From Candidatus Azobacteroides sp. (lineage in GTDB: Bacteria > Bacteroidota > Bacteroidia > Bacteroidales > WRGA01): 40,701 nucleotides of DNA. Location: positions 1-40,701 of the forward strand of contig JAJQEC010000012.1 in the NCBI GenBank assembly GCA_021201815.1, in the 5' to 3' direction. How positions within the stretch are numbered: the first letter of the stretch is position 1; every line of letters starts with the position of its first letter. The position numbers and the translations under genes are program-made. The notes beneath the pieces are model-generated. The model saw only the letters and a list, made by a program, of their open reading frames with translations. It did not search any database and was not told where the DNA came from. Positions 17,061 to 26,040 of the stretch are shown here, in pieces.

Positions 17061-18395
17061 ATGAAAATAAAGAATGTTATATTTATTCTCGCTTTGTCTC
17101 TTGCCTTTCCCTGTTATACACAGAATGTAACGCAGGAAGACGCGGAAATGGTAGCGAAGAATTTCAGGAATGCCGGCCTTCGGACTAAAAGTGATGCGCT
17201 CTCCTCTTCTATTGAGAGGACGCTTCTTAGTTATTATGAAGGAGAACCCAGTTATTATGTGGTATCCTTTAAGGAAGGAGGATATGTAATTGTTTCTGCC
17301 TATGATGGCTATGAACCGGTACTGATGTATACGGATAACGGTGAATATGATGAACAGGATCTGCCTCCCAGCTTTATCTGGTGGATGGATCTGTATAGCC
17401 AGCGCATACAGGAACTGTCGGTAAATAATGTGAAAGACCAGCAATACTCCGGACAATGGGCGTTATATCGGAATAATCAACTTCCCGCCGCTGCAGATAT
17501 TACGGCTGTTGCTCCTTTACTGACATCCAGATGGGATCAGGGATCGTACTATAAATGGTTCGTAAATGATGGGGGAAAAGGGAGCGGTTGCTCCGAGGGA
17601 AAATGTGCCGCAGGTTGTGTCGCGATTGCCGGGAGCCAGGTATTCCGTTACTGGGGATATCCGGTAGATGCATATGATTGGTGCAATATGCCTGATGAGT
17701 TAGATTCCTCTTCTAATGTTACGCAAATCACTGCGGTAGCACGGCTTATTGCTGACGTAGGAGCAGATGTCGGAATGAGCTATTGCTCAAATGGATGTAG
17801 TTCCGGAGCTGTTACTGCTGATTTAAGAAGTGTTTTTGCAAGGAAAGGATATGCCCATCAAAGTTATACAGCTTTTGCCTCCAATGGCCAAATTCTGCAG
17901 AAGATAAAATCGGAACTGGATGAGAAAAGGCCGTTGATCACAAGAGGGACAAGCACTTCAGGAAATGGTCATGCATTTGTTTTTGATGGATATGATGTTC
18001 AGGACCGGGTTCATATTAACTGGGGTTGGGGTGGTGCCCAAGATGGATATTTCTATATTGATAATCATAATTATACCGGTGGACAGGCAGCTATTTTCGG
18101 GGTAACTCCTACACGTCTGGTAAGCTGTCTTGACTATTTTAATATAGGAGCAGCCATCAGCCAGAACCCGGTATTAATTAACCAACACCTATACAATCCG
18201 GGGGTATATGGTGTACTGGAGACGGCAAATACTTCCTATCCGGCAAGTTACAGAACAATCCATTCCGGTAAAAATGCTACTTATACAGCGTATAAGGAAG
18301 TGATACTGGCTCCCGGATTTTCTGTGGAAGTGGGCGGTACTTTATCCGTATATATGACAGAATGCCCCGTTAAGTGCAGTTATCCCAATTATTGA
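17061..18395 (+). CDS. C10 family cysteine protease (streptopain/interpain-like)
   Basis: The 444-residue protein has a signal peptide (1-20) and a Spi_C10-type propeptide at about 21-140. The mature peptidase C10 domain spans about 150-350. The catalytic Cys186 is in AAGCVAIAGSQVFRYWGYP. The catalytic His304 is in GNGHAFVFDGYD, followed by HINWGWGG, which carries the supporting Asn and Trp. The C-terminal 80 residues hold a Bacteroidota motif (YKEVILAPGFSVEVGGTLSVYM) common in secreted surface proteins. Relatives are interpain A of Prevotella and SpeB of Streptococcus, which degrade host proteins. The gene stops with TGA. It lies 250 bp after the S74/T9SS gene and is probably transcribed on its own. 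Confidence 0.93.
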   Translation: MKIKNVIFILALSLAFPCYTQNVTQEDAEMVAKNFRNAGLRTKSDALSSSIERTLLSYYEGEPSYYVVSFKEGGYVIVSAYDGYEPVLMYTDNGEYDEQDLPPSFIWWMDLYSQRIQELSVNNVKDQQYSGQWALYRNNQLPAAADITAVAPLLTSRWDQGSYYKWFVNDGGKGSGCSEGKCAAGCVAIAGSQVFRYWGYPVDAYDWCNMPDELDSSSNVTQITAVARLIADVGADVGMSYCSNGCSSGAVTADLRSVFARKGYAHQSYTAFASNGQILQKIKSELDEKRPLITRGTSTSGNGHAFVFDGYDVQDRVHINWGWGGAQDGYFYIDNHNYTGGQAAIFGVTPTRLVSCLDYFNIGAAISQNPVLINQHLYNPGVYGVLETANTSYPASYRTIHSGKNATYTAYKEVILAPGFSVEVGGTLSVYMTECPVKCSYPNY

Positions 18396-18734
18396 TTTTA
18401 AATACATGGTTGTGACATATTTCAGCTTCCCTTTGCAGATTTATAAGGGAAGCCGGAATATATTTTTTTCTTTCCGGTTACCTGGTCCGGGTCTCCGGAA
18501 ATACCGGATAAAACGCTATAAAACTGTCGTTAAAAGCAAGTACATCTCGGAGATCCAGACAATAAAATCAGCCAGAATCACCACATAAAAAAGCCATGAC
18601 ATCTATTTGCCAGTAATATCATTCATATGAAAAATAATCAGTCTTTTCTGAGGATATATAGCAACCGGGAAAGTAATAAAGAATATCAGAAGTGGGAGCC
18701 CATTTTCCGGGTAACGGATACTACCCCGTATTTT
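18396..18734. other. Intergenic stretch without a supported gene
   Basis: Two short open frames occur (18406-18588 and 18627-18818 on the plus strand) but their products look like no family. The second overlaps the chimeric pseudogene antisense. I regard the stretch as non-coding or decayed. Confidence 0.5.
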
Positions 18735-19413
18735 TTACAGAATAGTAATTCTTTCATCTATTGCAGCCTATATTTCTTTTCCGGCTTTCGCCTTTTTTTT
18801 ATATATCCGGAGATATAATCACGGAACAGGATATCGGTCTGAGTGACAGAAGTGGCATATATCAATCCATCCATTCCATCATTTCCTTCTGCCAGGTAAT
18901 CCCGTGTAACTAATGTATATGTCTTATGGTCTTCCACCGGCTGATTATCAATAAGGACTTCTTTCAAGCGGTTATCCTGTATGGTCAGACGTACATTTCG
19001 GAAATTCCTCCGCCACCGGCTTGTGCATATTCTTCTAATATCATTTTCAGGTAAACACCTTCAATTTCTAACAATATCAGCTTATTATCAAAAGGATCGG
19101 TATGGTATAAGTTTCCGGTGATAATGGTGCTCTGGCAGACAGGAGCCCTATGTCCGTTTATCTTCATGATGGCAAGATTCACAGGCCTTTCCAATCCGGT
19201 TTCCGATCTAAATTGGTTTATGAAATCCGAAGTGAAATTTGTTAAAGCACTTTCTGGATCACATTTCAAAGTAATATTATCTTTTTCCTTGTCAAGGCTT
19301 ATTCGAGCGAACATTTTCCCTTTCACTTTAATGATAAGGTTTACATCATCAAAAGGGAAAGTATCTGTTGCTTTTTTAGACAGGCAATATGCATGTAATT
19401 CTTCCAGGTTCAT
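18735..19413 (-). pseudogene. Chimeric pseudogene: MmcQ front fused to 5'-nucleotidase C-terminal domain
   Basis: The first 55 or so codons (from 19413) repeat the intact mmcQ-like gene (MNLEELHAYCLSKKATDTFPF ... LKCDPE). The frame then passes without a break into the C-terminal domain of a 5'-nucleotidase (SALTNFTSDFINQF ... NGHRAPVCQSTIITGNLY ... EYAQAGGGGIS). This matches the gene at 26893-27648. The junction lies at a CCRGARAG stretch that both parents share. A one-base loss near 19000, in place of the Trp codon seen in the parent, shifts the frame. The rest of the domain (DNQPVEDHKTYTLVTRDYLAEGNDGMDGL) continues in another frame to 18758. A further slip in an A-run and a TAG near the end confirm decay. 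Confidence 0.88.
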
Positions 19414-19732
19414 AACCGATATTTTTGAAAAAAGTATTTGTTTTTTATTAAAAAGAGGGCATGGTGAAACATTATTTTAATAAATGAGGAATTAACGGAC
19501 TTTTATTATATTCAGGAATAAAGAAGAGTTAAAAAATAGTCTCTTAGTCTTAAAATATAAATTTAAGCTATAATTAATTATTTTTGTCTTTTTCCTTCAA
19601 CTGAATCATGCATTGTTATAATTCGCAGGAAAATTTTATACTATTAATCGGACTTTTATTATTAATTGGTTAATTTTAAGTGTTTCATGCTTTATAATAG
19701 CTTTAATTATAATCTTAAATATTCCTCTTTAG
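19414..19732. other. AT-rich intergenic region upstream of the DUF6377 gene
   Basis: No gene or repeat is seen in about 320 bp. A TATTTTTG at 19579-19586 matches the Bacteroidota -7 form TAnnTTTG, but no -33 TTG is at the right distance, so it is only a weak promoter candidate. Confidence 0.4.
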
Positions 19733-21355
19733 ATGAAAAATACCTTATTTTTTACTTTTATTTTGTTCTGTTATATACCGATGTATGCTAACGAGAAAGA
19801 CTCGATTATAAACAGGTTGGATGAAGTAATGGCAGAAAAGGAGCTGTATGTGAAAAAAAAAGAGCAGCGCATATCCGGATTAAAACACTTATTGTCTTTT
19901 CCTGATCTATCATTAAAAGAATTATATAACATTAATCAGCAACTTTACCTGGAATATAAGAAGTTCAAGACAGATTCAGCGGTACATTATATTTTGCAGA
20001 ACAGGAAAATTTTGTTAAACAGTGGTAATCCGGAATTACAATATGAAACAGATATCCAGTTAGCAGGATTGTATTCAACGAAAGGAATGTATATTGAAGC
20101 AAAGAATATTCTTGATAGCATAAACCGGACAAAATTACCTCCCGGTTTGATGTCTGAATATTACTGGGCCTACAGTATTTTTTATTCTCAGTATGGATTA
20201 AGCAACAATGCACAAATCTATTACCTTAAAAGTGAAATCTACAGGGATTCTTTATTCCTTTTTACAGACCCTCTTTCTATGGTATATCAGATAGAATACG
20301 CTTCAAAACTTCTATATGATAACAAAGAAGAAGAAGCGAAAAAAATATTGGAGAACTTATTAGAAAAAACAGAAGATAGTGATCCCTATCGTGCTGCTAT
20401 CGCTTATTTTTTAGGTTATACTTATAAAAAACAAAACAATATTGAGCTTCAGAAAAAGTACTTTTCCATATCTGCTATTTCTGATATTATTACCTGTACA
20501 AAAGACAATGCTTCTTTTCAGAACCTTGCCCTGACTTATTATGAGCAGGGGGATATAAATAAGGCATATCAATTTATACAGTCAGCTATAGAAGATGCTA
20601 TTTTTTGTAATGTCCGGTATCGGACAATTGAAAGTTCGGAGTTTTATCCTATTATTAATTCTGCTTACCAGCAGAAAGAAAAAGAACAGAAAGATAAATT
20701 TCAACGCTATTTAATTCTTATAAGTATTTTATCCTTAGCATTAATTATAGGGATAATTTATATATATAAACAGATGAAAAGACTTTCTGTGACCAGAAAG
20801 GAACTTTATAAAACAAATCAGGATTTAATTAACCTTAATAGGGATCTTCAGCATTCTAATAATAGCCTGGAAGAAGCAAATCTTATAAAAGAGGAATATA
20901 TCGCCCGTTTTTTTGACCAATGTTCTATGTATATCGAAAAACTGGAAAGTTACCGGAAAGGACTTCATTTGAAAGTCAAAAATAACCAGTTGGATGATCT
21001 TTTTAAAATGATAAGATCAACTGCTTTCATAGAAAATGAGTTGGAAGAGTTATATCATCATTTTGATTCCGTATTTTTAAATATCTATCCTACTTTCATA
21101 GAAGAATTTAACGCATTATTATTGCCGGACCAGAAAATATTACCTAAACCGGGAGAACTCCTTAACACAGAATTAAGGATTTTTGCTTTGATTCGTCTTG
21201 GAATTACAGATAGTGGAAAAATTGCAAACTTCCTCCGATACTCTTTACGCACGGTATATAATTACCGGACGAAAGTTCGCAACAAAGCAGCAGGGGTCCG
21301 GGAGGAGTTTGAAGAACAAGTTAAAAGAATAGGTTCTTTTAACCAATATGAGTAA
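19733..21355 (+). CDS. DUF6377 membrane-anchored TPR regulator with C-terminal HTH
   Basis: The 540-residue protein begins with a signal peptide (1-19). A TPR-like helical sensor region covers about residues 25-310 (QLAGLYSTKGMYIEAKNIL, ALTYYEQGDINKAYQF). One membrane helix follows at about 325-346 (YLILISILSLALIIGIIYIY). Next is a coiled coil of about 50 residues, then the DUF6377 region. The last 80 residues include LNTELRIFALIRLGITDSGKIANFLRYSLRTVYNYRTKVRNKA, which reads as a LuxR-like helix-turn-helix. This layout suggests a one-protein transmembrane regulator that senses a periplasmic signal and binds DNA inside. The target is not shown, but the T9SS hydrolase gene 270 bp downstream on the same strand is a plausible one. 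Confidence 0.9.
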   Translation: MKNTLFFTFILFCYIPMYANEKDSIINRLDEVMAEKELYVKKKEQRISGLKHLLSFPDLSLKELYNINQQLYLEYKKFKTDSAVHYILQNRKILLNSGNPELQYETDIQLAGLYSTKGMYIEAKNILDSINRTKLPPGLMSEYYWAYSIFYSQYGLSNNAQIYYLKSEIYRDSLFLFTDPLSMVYQIEYASKLLYDNKEEEAKKILENLLEKTEDSDPYRAAIAYFLGYTYKKQNNIELQKKYFSISAISDIITCTKDNASFQNLALTYYEQGDINKAYQFIQSAIEDAIFCNVRYRTIESSEFYPIINSAYQQKEKEQKDKFQRYLILISILSLALIIGIIYIYKQMKRLSVTRKELYKTNQDLINLNRDLQHSNNSLEEANLIKEEYIARFFDQCSMYIEKLESYRKGLHLKVKNNQLDDLFKMIRSTAFIENELEELYHHFDSVFLNIYPTFIEEFNALLLPDQKILPKPGELLNTELRIFALIRLGITDSGKIANFLRYSLRTVYNYRTKVRNKAAGVREEFEEQVKRIGSFNQYE

Positions 21356-21485
21356 TTCCTACTGATATATTTCCAGTACTTTTTTTAATCAAATTATAAA
21401 GCTAAATATCAATATAAATGATACTTAGCTTTTTTCATTAGTACTTTTTGACTCCTTACTGAAAAGTAAATTTACTATTTTCCCC

Positions 21486-21493
21486 TACTTTTG
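21486..21493 (+). promoter_or_regulatory. Candidate Bacteroidota -7 promoter element (TACTTTTG)
   Basis: TACTTTTG matches the TAnnTTTG -7 consensus of the Bacteroidota primary sigma factor. It lies about 130 bp before the hydrolase start. No clean -33 TTG is present. The identical octamer occurs before the TonB receptor (29469) and the FN3 gene (38819). Confidence 0.45.
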
Positions 21494-21626
21494 AATATCT
21501 GGAATTTTTAGACAAAAGGATCATTAGGATATACAGATGGATAATGATTTTATTCATCCTGTACCGGCATTTCTGAAAAAGTACATATTAGCAATGCGAT
21601 ATATTAACTCTTTAAATTAAAAGCAC

Positions 21627-23540
21627 ATGAAAACAAAAACCTTTTTCCTATTTTCATTTTTATTTCTGGGTATTCCTGTCCTGATGGCACAATCGTTTCC
21701 TGTAACATTCCGGATTATAGATTATACTTGTGGAATAACAAATGATGCAGGAAATAATAATAGCAATATTATTATTCAGATTGATGACGTCCTGAAAGCA
21801 CAAAATCCCAGAGACCCGGATCCTACAGACTGGTGGTATCCCTTATATAATAATTCAGGAATAATCCCGGATGGTAATCTGATAAAAAGTGCCGAATCAT
21901 GGATTTGGGAAACTACATTAAATGCCACTCCGGGTACTTATCAGTGGGCTCCCTTTGCAAAATCCCTTGGCTGGCAACCGATAAAGAATTCCGGACTTAT
22001 TACTTATGATGGAGATGCTGTTTCCTTTACTGTTTCTGAAGCAGGAGAGATTACCGGTACTACTTATTTTGAAATTGGAGATGCTCCGACTTTTAGTACA
22101 GAAGTAGTATTGAAAGTCCTTGATTATTCGAAAGGAAAATCAATACAGGGGGCAGGAGAATCTGAGGAAAAAAATATATATGCATGGGTAGAACAAGGAT
22201 ATTGTGGAGGCTGGTTATGTCCTTTTTATGATGATGGTGGAGGCAATGGCTCATTTGCCAGAAATGCAGACCATTGGGAATGGAGCTACCGGTTCCGTAC
22301 TTCTAAAGCCGGTACTTTTCAGTGGAATCCTTATATCAGAGGGGCAGAAGAAAATATTTCCGATCCGGAAGAGGAATTAAAAAAAGATGTGGTATATGCA
22401 TCAGGAACAGCTTTGACGGAAGCTGCTAAACAAGCTTATAATATTTATCTTCCGGCAGGCCGCACAAAAGATAAAACACCGGTTGTATTTGTTATACATG
22501 GTGGATCATGGCAGTATGGTGACAGAAGTGACTATGATTTTGATGTACTGAAAGAATATTTTCCCGGTGCGGCTATTGTAACTGTCGGTTATCGTCTATT
22601 TAGTCAGGGATATGTTCTTTTTGGAAAAAGATATGGCGATAAAAACTATTGGCCGACACAGGAAACAGATGTGAATGATTGCATTTCACATGTATTGAAT
22701 CATCTGGATGAATATAATGTTTCCGATAAAATAGCTCTTATCGGAGAAAGTGCCGGTTCTCATCTGGCGATGTTGTGGGCATATAAATACGGTACCGCAT
22801 CTTCTGCTGATATCCGTTCGATTGTAAATTTATGGGGGCCTACGGATCTATCTTCTATCTATCATCTTGTCGACCAGGCAACACGGGATGCCTTGGATCT
22901 GTTTCTGGGAGGTAATCCTGAAAGTAATAGTACGGTCTGGGCAGATGCTTCTCCGGTTACGCATATTGCCGATGATGCTCCTCCTACTTTAACTATTCAT
23001 TGGACAGAAGACGAAACGGTGCCTTATCTTTCCGCCGGGAACCTCAAAAATATTCTGGATGAAAAAGGAGTGGAAAACCGGCTTATTACACATGACGGAA
23101 ATGAACATGGTTTTGGAAACAAGCGATTTGAGATCGAATCCAATTTCTCTTATTTTATTAATTCCCGTTTCACAGAACATCCCTCTGTTAAAGAAATGAA
23201 CATTCCAGGCATGGAATGGCCTGCAACGGAATCCGGTCACCTCGAATATACAATTGATGCTGAAGGCAGAATTACAGGAATTACTACCCTTATTATTCCG
23301 GATAATATATCAACCGGTGTTTCCTCCGGATATGAAGATACGGATAGTAAGGTTACTTTTTCAGGTAATGAAGTTCGGGTGCAGGATGTCGTTTCTTCAG
23401 TGAATATATATACTATTTCAGGAATAAAAATAAAAGAAGTAAAAGAGCCGGGAGAAGTTAAGTTAAATATCTCCGGATTAGACAAAGGCATATATTTTCT
23501 TGTTGTAGATGGAAAATACAATTATAAGTTCGTAAAATGA
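21627..23540 (+). CDS. T9SS-exported alpha/beta hydrolase (carboxylesterase/feruloyl esterase-like) inside a duplicated beta domain
   Basis: The 637-residue protein has a signal peptide (1-21). A beta-rich domain at about 24-152 ends FTVSEAGEITGTTYFEIGD. A second copy begins at about 157 (EVVLKVLDYSKGK ... GTFQWNPYIRG). Residues 250-515 are an alpha/beta hydrolase: oxyanion-hole motif HGGSW (291-295), nucleophile Ser375 in GESAG, probable acid Asp462 and His494 (GNEHGFGN). The end of the second beta domain resumes after the hydrolase at about 520-560 (YTIDAEGRITGITTLIIPD). The hydrolase therefore seems inserted into that domain. Residues 575-637 are a T9SS sorting domain (GIYFLVVDGKYNYKFVK). 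The substrate is unknown; relatives include esterases that deacylate plant glycans. The gene stops in TGA exactly after the canonical sorting-domain end. Confidence 0.88.
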   Translation: MKTKTFFLFSFLFLGIPVLMAQSFPVTFRIIDYTCGITNDAGNNNSNIIIQIDDVLKAQNPRDPDPTDWWYPLYNNSGIIPDGNLIKSAESWIWETTLNATPGTYQWAPFAKSLGWQPIKNSGLITYDGDAVSFTVSEAGEITGTTYFEIGDAPTFSTEVVLKVLDYSKGKSIQGAGESEEKNIYAWVEQGYCGGWLCPFYDDGGGNGSFARNADHWEWSYRFRTSKAGTFQWNPYIRGAEENISDPEEELKKDVVYASGTALTEAAKQAYNIYLPAGRTKDKTPVVFVIHGGSWQYGDRSDYDFDVLKEYFPGAAIVTVGYRLFSQGYVLFGKRYGDKNYWPTQETDVNDCISHVLNHLDEYNVSDKIALIGESAGSHLAMLWAYKYGTASSADIRSIVNLWGPTDLSSIYHLVDQATRDALDLFLGGNPESNSTVWADASPVTHIADDAPPTLTIHWTEDETVPYLSAGNLKNILDEKGVENRLITHDGNEHGFGNKRFEIESNFSYFINSRFTEHPSVKEMNIPGMEWPATESGHLEYTIDAEGRITGITTLIIPDNISTGVSSGYEDTDSKVTFSGNEVRVQDVVSSVNIYTISGIKIKEVKEPGEVKLNISGLDKGIYFLVVDGKYNYKFVK

Positions 23541-23653
23541 AGGGATAAAAATAAGATTTTCTTAGAGAAACAAATTCAACTTTTAACTTACAAAGAATCT
23601 TAAATAACAGATACACTTTCTTTTATTTCATTCAAAGCAGTAGAAATAAAGGA

Positions 23654-23683
23654 ATAGGGAGAGATATATAACTCTCTCCCTAT
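23654..23683. terminator. Bidirectional terminator-like hairpin
   Basis: ATAGGGAGAG (23654-23663) and CTCTCCCTAT (23674-23683) form a perfect ten-base stem with a ten-base loop. It sits between the convergent hydrolase and hdeD genes. Confidence 0.75.
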
Positions 23684-23718
23684 CTCATACATTTAAATAA
23701 GACCTTTTACTTTTTACC

Positions 23719-24336
23719 TTAAATCTCGTATGTTTCTTTTACATTATCTATTCTGTCTTTCACATTATCAATACGGTTGTGCCAGGATTTTAATTTGATT
23801 CCCATATAAATCCTGAAGATACCGTAAAATATAAAAGCAAAAGAAACCAATGCAATAATTACACCGGCTCCGAAAGCAGGGCTTAGGATAAAAGCAAAAG
23901 CAAAAATAACTCCAAGAACAGCAAAGGCCACTAACCATCCCCAATCATTTCCTCCTGCTTTTTTAAAATCAATGGCAGTACCGATTCCCCAGATAGAACG
24001 AAACATAATCCAGAATCCTACAAAATAAATAAGGAATGTAGCGGTAAGTCCTAACGGAAGTGCTACCAGTAAAATTCCGAATAACAGATCGATAATTCCT
24101 CCGGCAAGCGCAAAACCCCATCCGGAAATATTATCCCGGTTTGATACGGCGAATATAATTTCAAATATTCCTCCTACCAGGAAGCTTACCATAAATACGA
24201 TACTTAAGGCAACCAGAGTAGTATCAGGAGTTGCCAGACACCAAATCCCTACTATGATAGCCAATATTCCTATAAGGACAGAAACCCACCAGTATTTTAC
24301 CGCTCGTCCTGCATTTACTAATAAATCATTCTTCAT
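23719..24336 (-). CDS. hdeD: HdeD family membrane protein (intact copy)
   Basis: The 205-residue protein has about six hydrophobic segments typical of HdeD/DUF308, arranged as repeated helix pairs. Visible segments are WWVSVLIGILAIIVGIWCLAT, LSIVFMVSFLVGGIFEIIFAV, LLFGILLVALPLGLTATFLIYFVGFWIMFRSIW and VIFAFAFILSPAFGAGVIIALVSFAFIFYGIFRIYMG. Escherichia coli HdeD is linked to acid resistance at high cell density, but Bacteroidota homologues are not characterised. The C-terminus is a charged, amphipathic tail with a repeat (NRIDNVKDRIDNVKETYEI). A decayed copy lies at 14377-14973. The gene is probably transcribed alone. Confidence 0.92.
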   Translation of the reverse strand: MKNDLLVNAGRAVKYWWVSVLIGILAIIVGIWCLATPDTTLVALSIVFMVSFLVGGIFEIIFAVSNRDNISGWGFALAGGIIDLLFGILLVALPLGLTATFLIYFVGFWIMFRSIWGIGTAIDFKKAGGNDWGWLVAFAVLGVIFAFAFILSPAFGAGVIIALVSFAFIFYGIFRIYMGIKLKSWHNRIDNVKDRIDNVKETYEI

Positions 24337-24794
24337 AATTGATTGTTTTAAATTTGTTTTTGAAAGAAAGTCTGTATATAACTTTCAGAATATGTATTTT
24401 CCAGAAAAAGAAAACAAATATTCGTTGTTATTGGTTCATAATGAAAAGATTTAATAGTAAAGGCTATTTTCTGATTTTTTTATTATAATGTATTGATTTG
24501 TGATAACAGAAAATGGAAATAAGCAGTAGGTAAGTCAATATTAAAATAAAGGGAATAAATATGCTTGTCATTTCTCTTATCTTGTCCGTTTATAAGAAAT
24601 AAAGACTTTATCCCTTTTTTTGAATGGTAGTAATTGTAAGAATCAAAAGATGTTAAGAAAACCGCCAAAGGAAATTCTTTTTCAGGTAATTTAATCATAT
24701 ACAATCTTAAAAACGGATTTCCCGTAATCAATACGAATGTAATGAATTAGTTTGTTGACAAGATGTGTAACGTAAAAAACGGATAAAATAACAC
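24337..24794. other. Intergenic stretch with one doubtful small frame
   Basis: About 460 bp lie between the hdeD start and the permease stop. An 82-codon frame at 24483-24731 on the minus strand resembles no family and has no clear start context. I do not call it a gene. No terminator for the permease operon is obvious. Confidence 0.4.
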
Positions 24795-26039
24795 TCAGGG
24801 TTTTGTTCTTGTGTTAGGCTGAGTTTCTTTTTTAAAAAGGAACAGGAAGAGGACGCCGAGTACCAATGCATAACCTGCAAAAGTAAACCATATATGTGTC
24901 CAGTTCTTTATTCCGTCTGTCCCGGTAAAATAATCAACTACCAGGCCACTGGCGGTTGTGCCGATAATCGTTCCTATCCCGTTTGTCATAAGGATAAATA
25001 TCCCCTGAACACCAGCCCTGATAGAAGAAGGAGCTTCCTGCTCAACGAAAAGGGAGCCGGATACATTAAAGAAATCAAATGCCATTCCGTATACAATCAT
25101 AGAAAGGACAAGGAAAATAAAACCGGTACCGGGATTTCCGATTCCGAAAAAGGCAAAGCGTAGCATCCATGCCGTAATACTTAATAACATCACCGTCTTG
25201 ATACCGTATCTCTTGAGAAAAAACGGAATAGCCAGAATAAAAAAAGCTTCGGATATTTGTGATATAGAAGTCAGTATTCCGGGATGAGTCACCGTAAAAG
25301 AATCTTTGTAAACAGGATTGGATGTGAAGTCACTTAAAAACGGCTGACCGAATGTATTGGTAATTTGTAACGCCGCACCCAGCAACATCGAAAAAATAAA
25401 GAAGACAGCCATCTTTTTTTGCCGGAACAGAGAAAAAGCTTCTATTCCTGTAAAAGCCATTAAGGAAGTTTTTTTGCTTAATTTCATCGGAGGAGCTTTA
25501 GGTAGAAAAAAAGCGTAAAGTCCGTATAGTATTGAAAAAGAAGCTGCCAGTATTAACTGATAAGAAGTAGCTGTCCAGCCAAAAACATCTACCAGCCACA
25601 TGGCAAGAATAAAGCCGACTGTTCCCCATACACGAATAGGAGGGAAATCCTTTACGACATCCATCCCTGCTGATTTCAGGGAATTGAAAGCAATTGTATT
25701 TGCCAATCCGAGAGTCGGCATGTAAAGCATGGTATATAAAAGCATCAGAAGAAAAAAGTCGGAATAGCCGGATAGGGTAGTAAGAGAAAATAAGAGAATT
25801 CCGCCAGCCAGGTGGCAAAAACCGAGTAACCGTTCCGCATTTATCCAACGGTCTGCAAGAATACCCAGAAGTGCCGGCATGAGAATGGCCGCAAAGCCCA
25901 TATTAGAAAATATCCCTGCGATTTCGTTTCCGTTAAATTTCAATTCATTACCCAGATATACCCCTAAAGATGTTAACCAACAGCCCCATACAAAGAACTG
26001 CAGAAATTCCATTACCGTTAGACGGATTTTTATTCCCAT
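24795..26039 (-). CDS. MFS nucleoside:H+ symporter (NupG/XapB-like)
   Basis: The 414-residue protein has about twelve membrane segments and the N-terminus KIRLTVMEFLQFFVWGCWLTSLGVYL, a hallmark of the nucleoside:H+ symporter family. The region GIFSNMGFAAILMPALLGILADRWINAERLLGFCHL carries the conserved helix 2/3 loop. The C-terminal half has SMIVYGMAFDFFNVSGSLFVEQEAP, also typical of NupG. It would bring nucleosides across the inner membrane by proton symport. It is the last gene of the operon that encodes a secreted nuclease-like protein and a split 5'-nucleotidase; its ATG lies one base past the nucleotidase stop. It ends in TGA, one of the few genuine TGA stops here. Confidence 0.93.
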   Translation of the reverse strand: MGIKIRLTVMEFLQFFVWGCWLTSLGVYLGNELKFNGNEIAGIFSNMGFAAILMPALLGILADRWINAERLLGFCHLAGGILLFSLTTLSGYSDFFLLMLLYTMLYMPTLGLANTIAFNSLKSAGMDVVKDFPPIRVWGTVGFILAMWLVDVFGWTATSYQLILAASFSILYGLYAFFLPKAPPMKLSKKTSLMAFTGIEAFSLFRQKKMAVFFIFSMLLGAALQITNTFGQPFLSDFTSNPVYKDSFTVTHPGILTSISQISEAFFILAIPFFLKRYGIKTVMLLSITAWMLRFAFFGIGNPGTGFIFLVLSMIVYGMAFDFFNVSGSLFVEQEAPSSIRAGVQGIFILMTNGIGTIIGTTASGLVVDYFTGTDGIKNWTHIWFTFAGYALVLGVLFLFLFKKETQPNTRTKP

Positions 26040-26040
26040 A

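Noticed and set aside
18406..18818. Two short plus-strand frames after the C10 protease
   Set aside because: No family match by eye; the second overlaps the chimeric pseudogene antisense.
24483..24731. 82-codon minus-strand frame as a gene
   Set aside because: No recognisable family, no clear start context, and low-complexity AT-rich surroundings.
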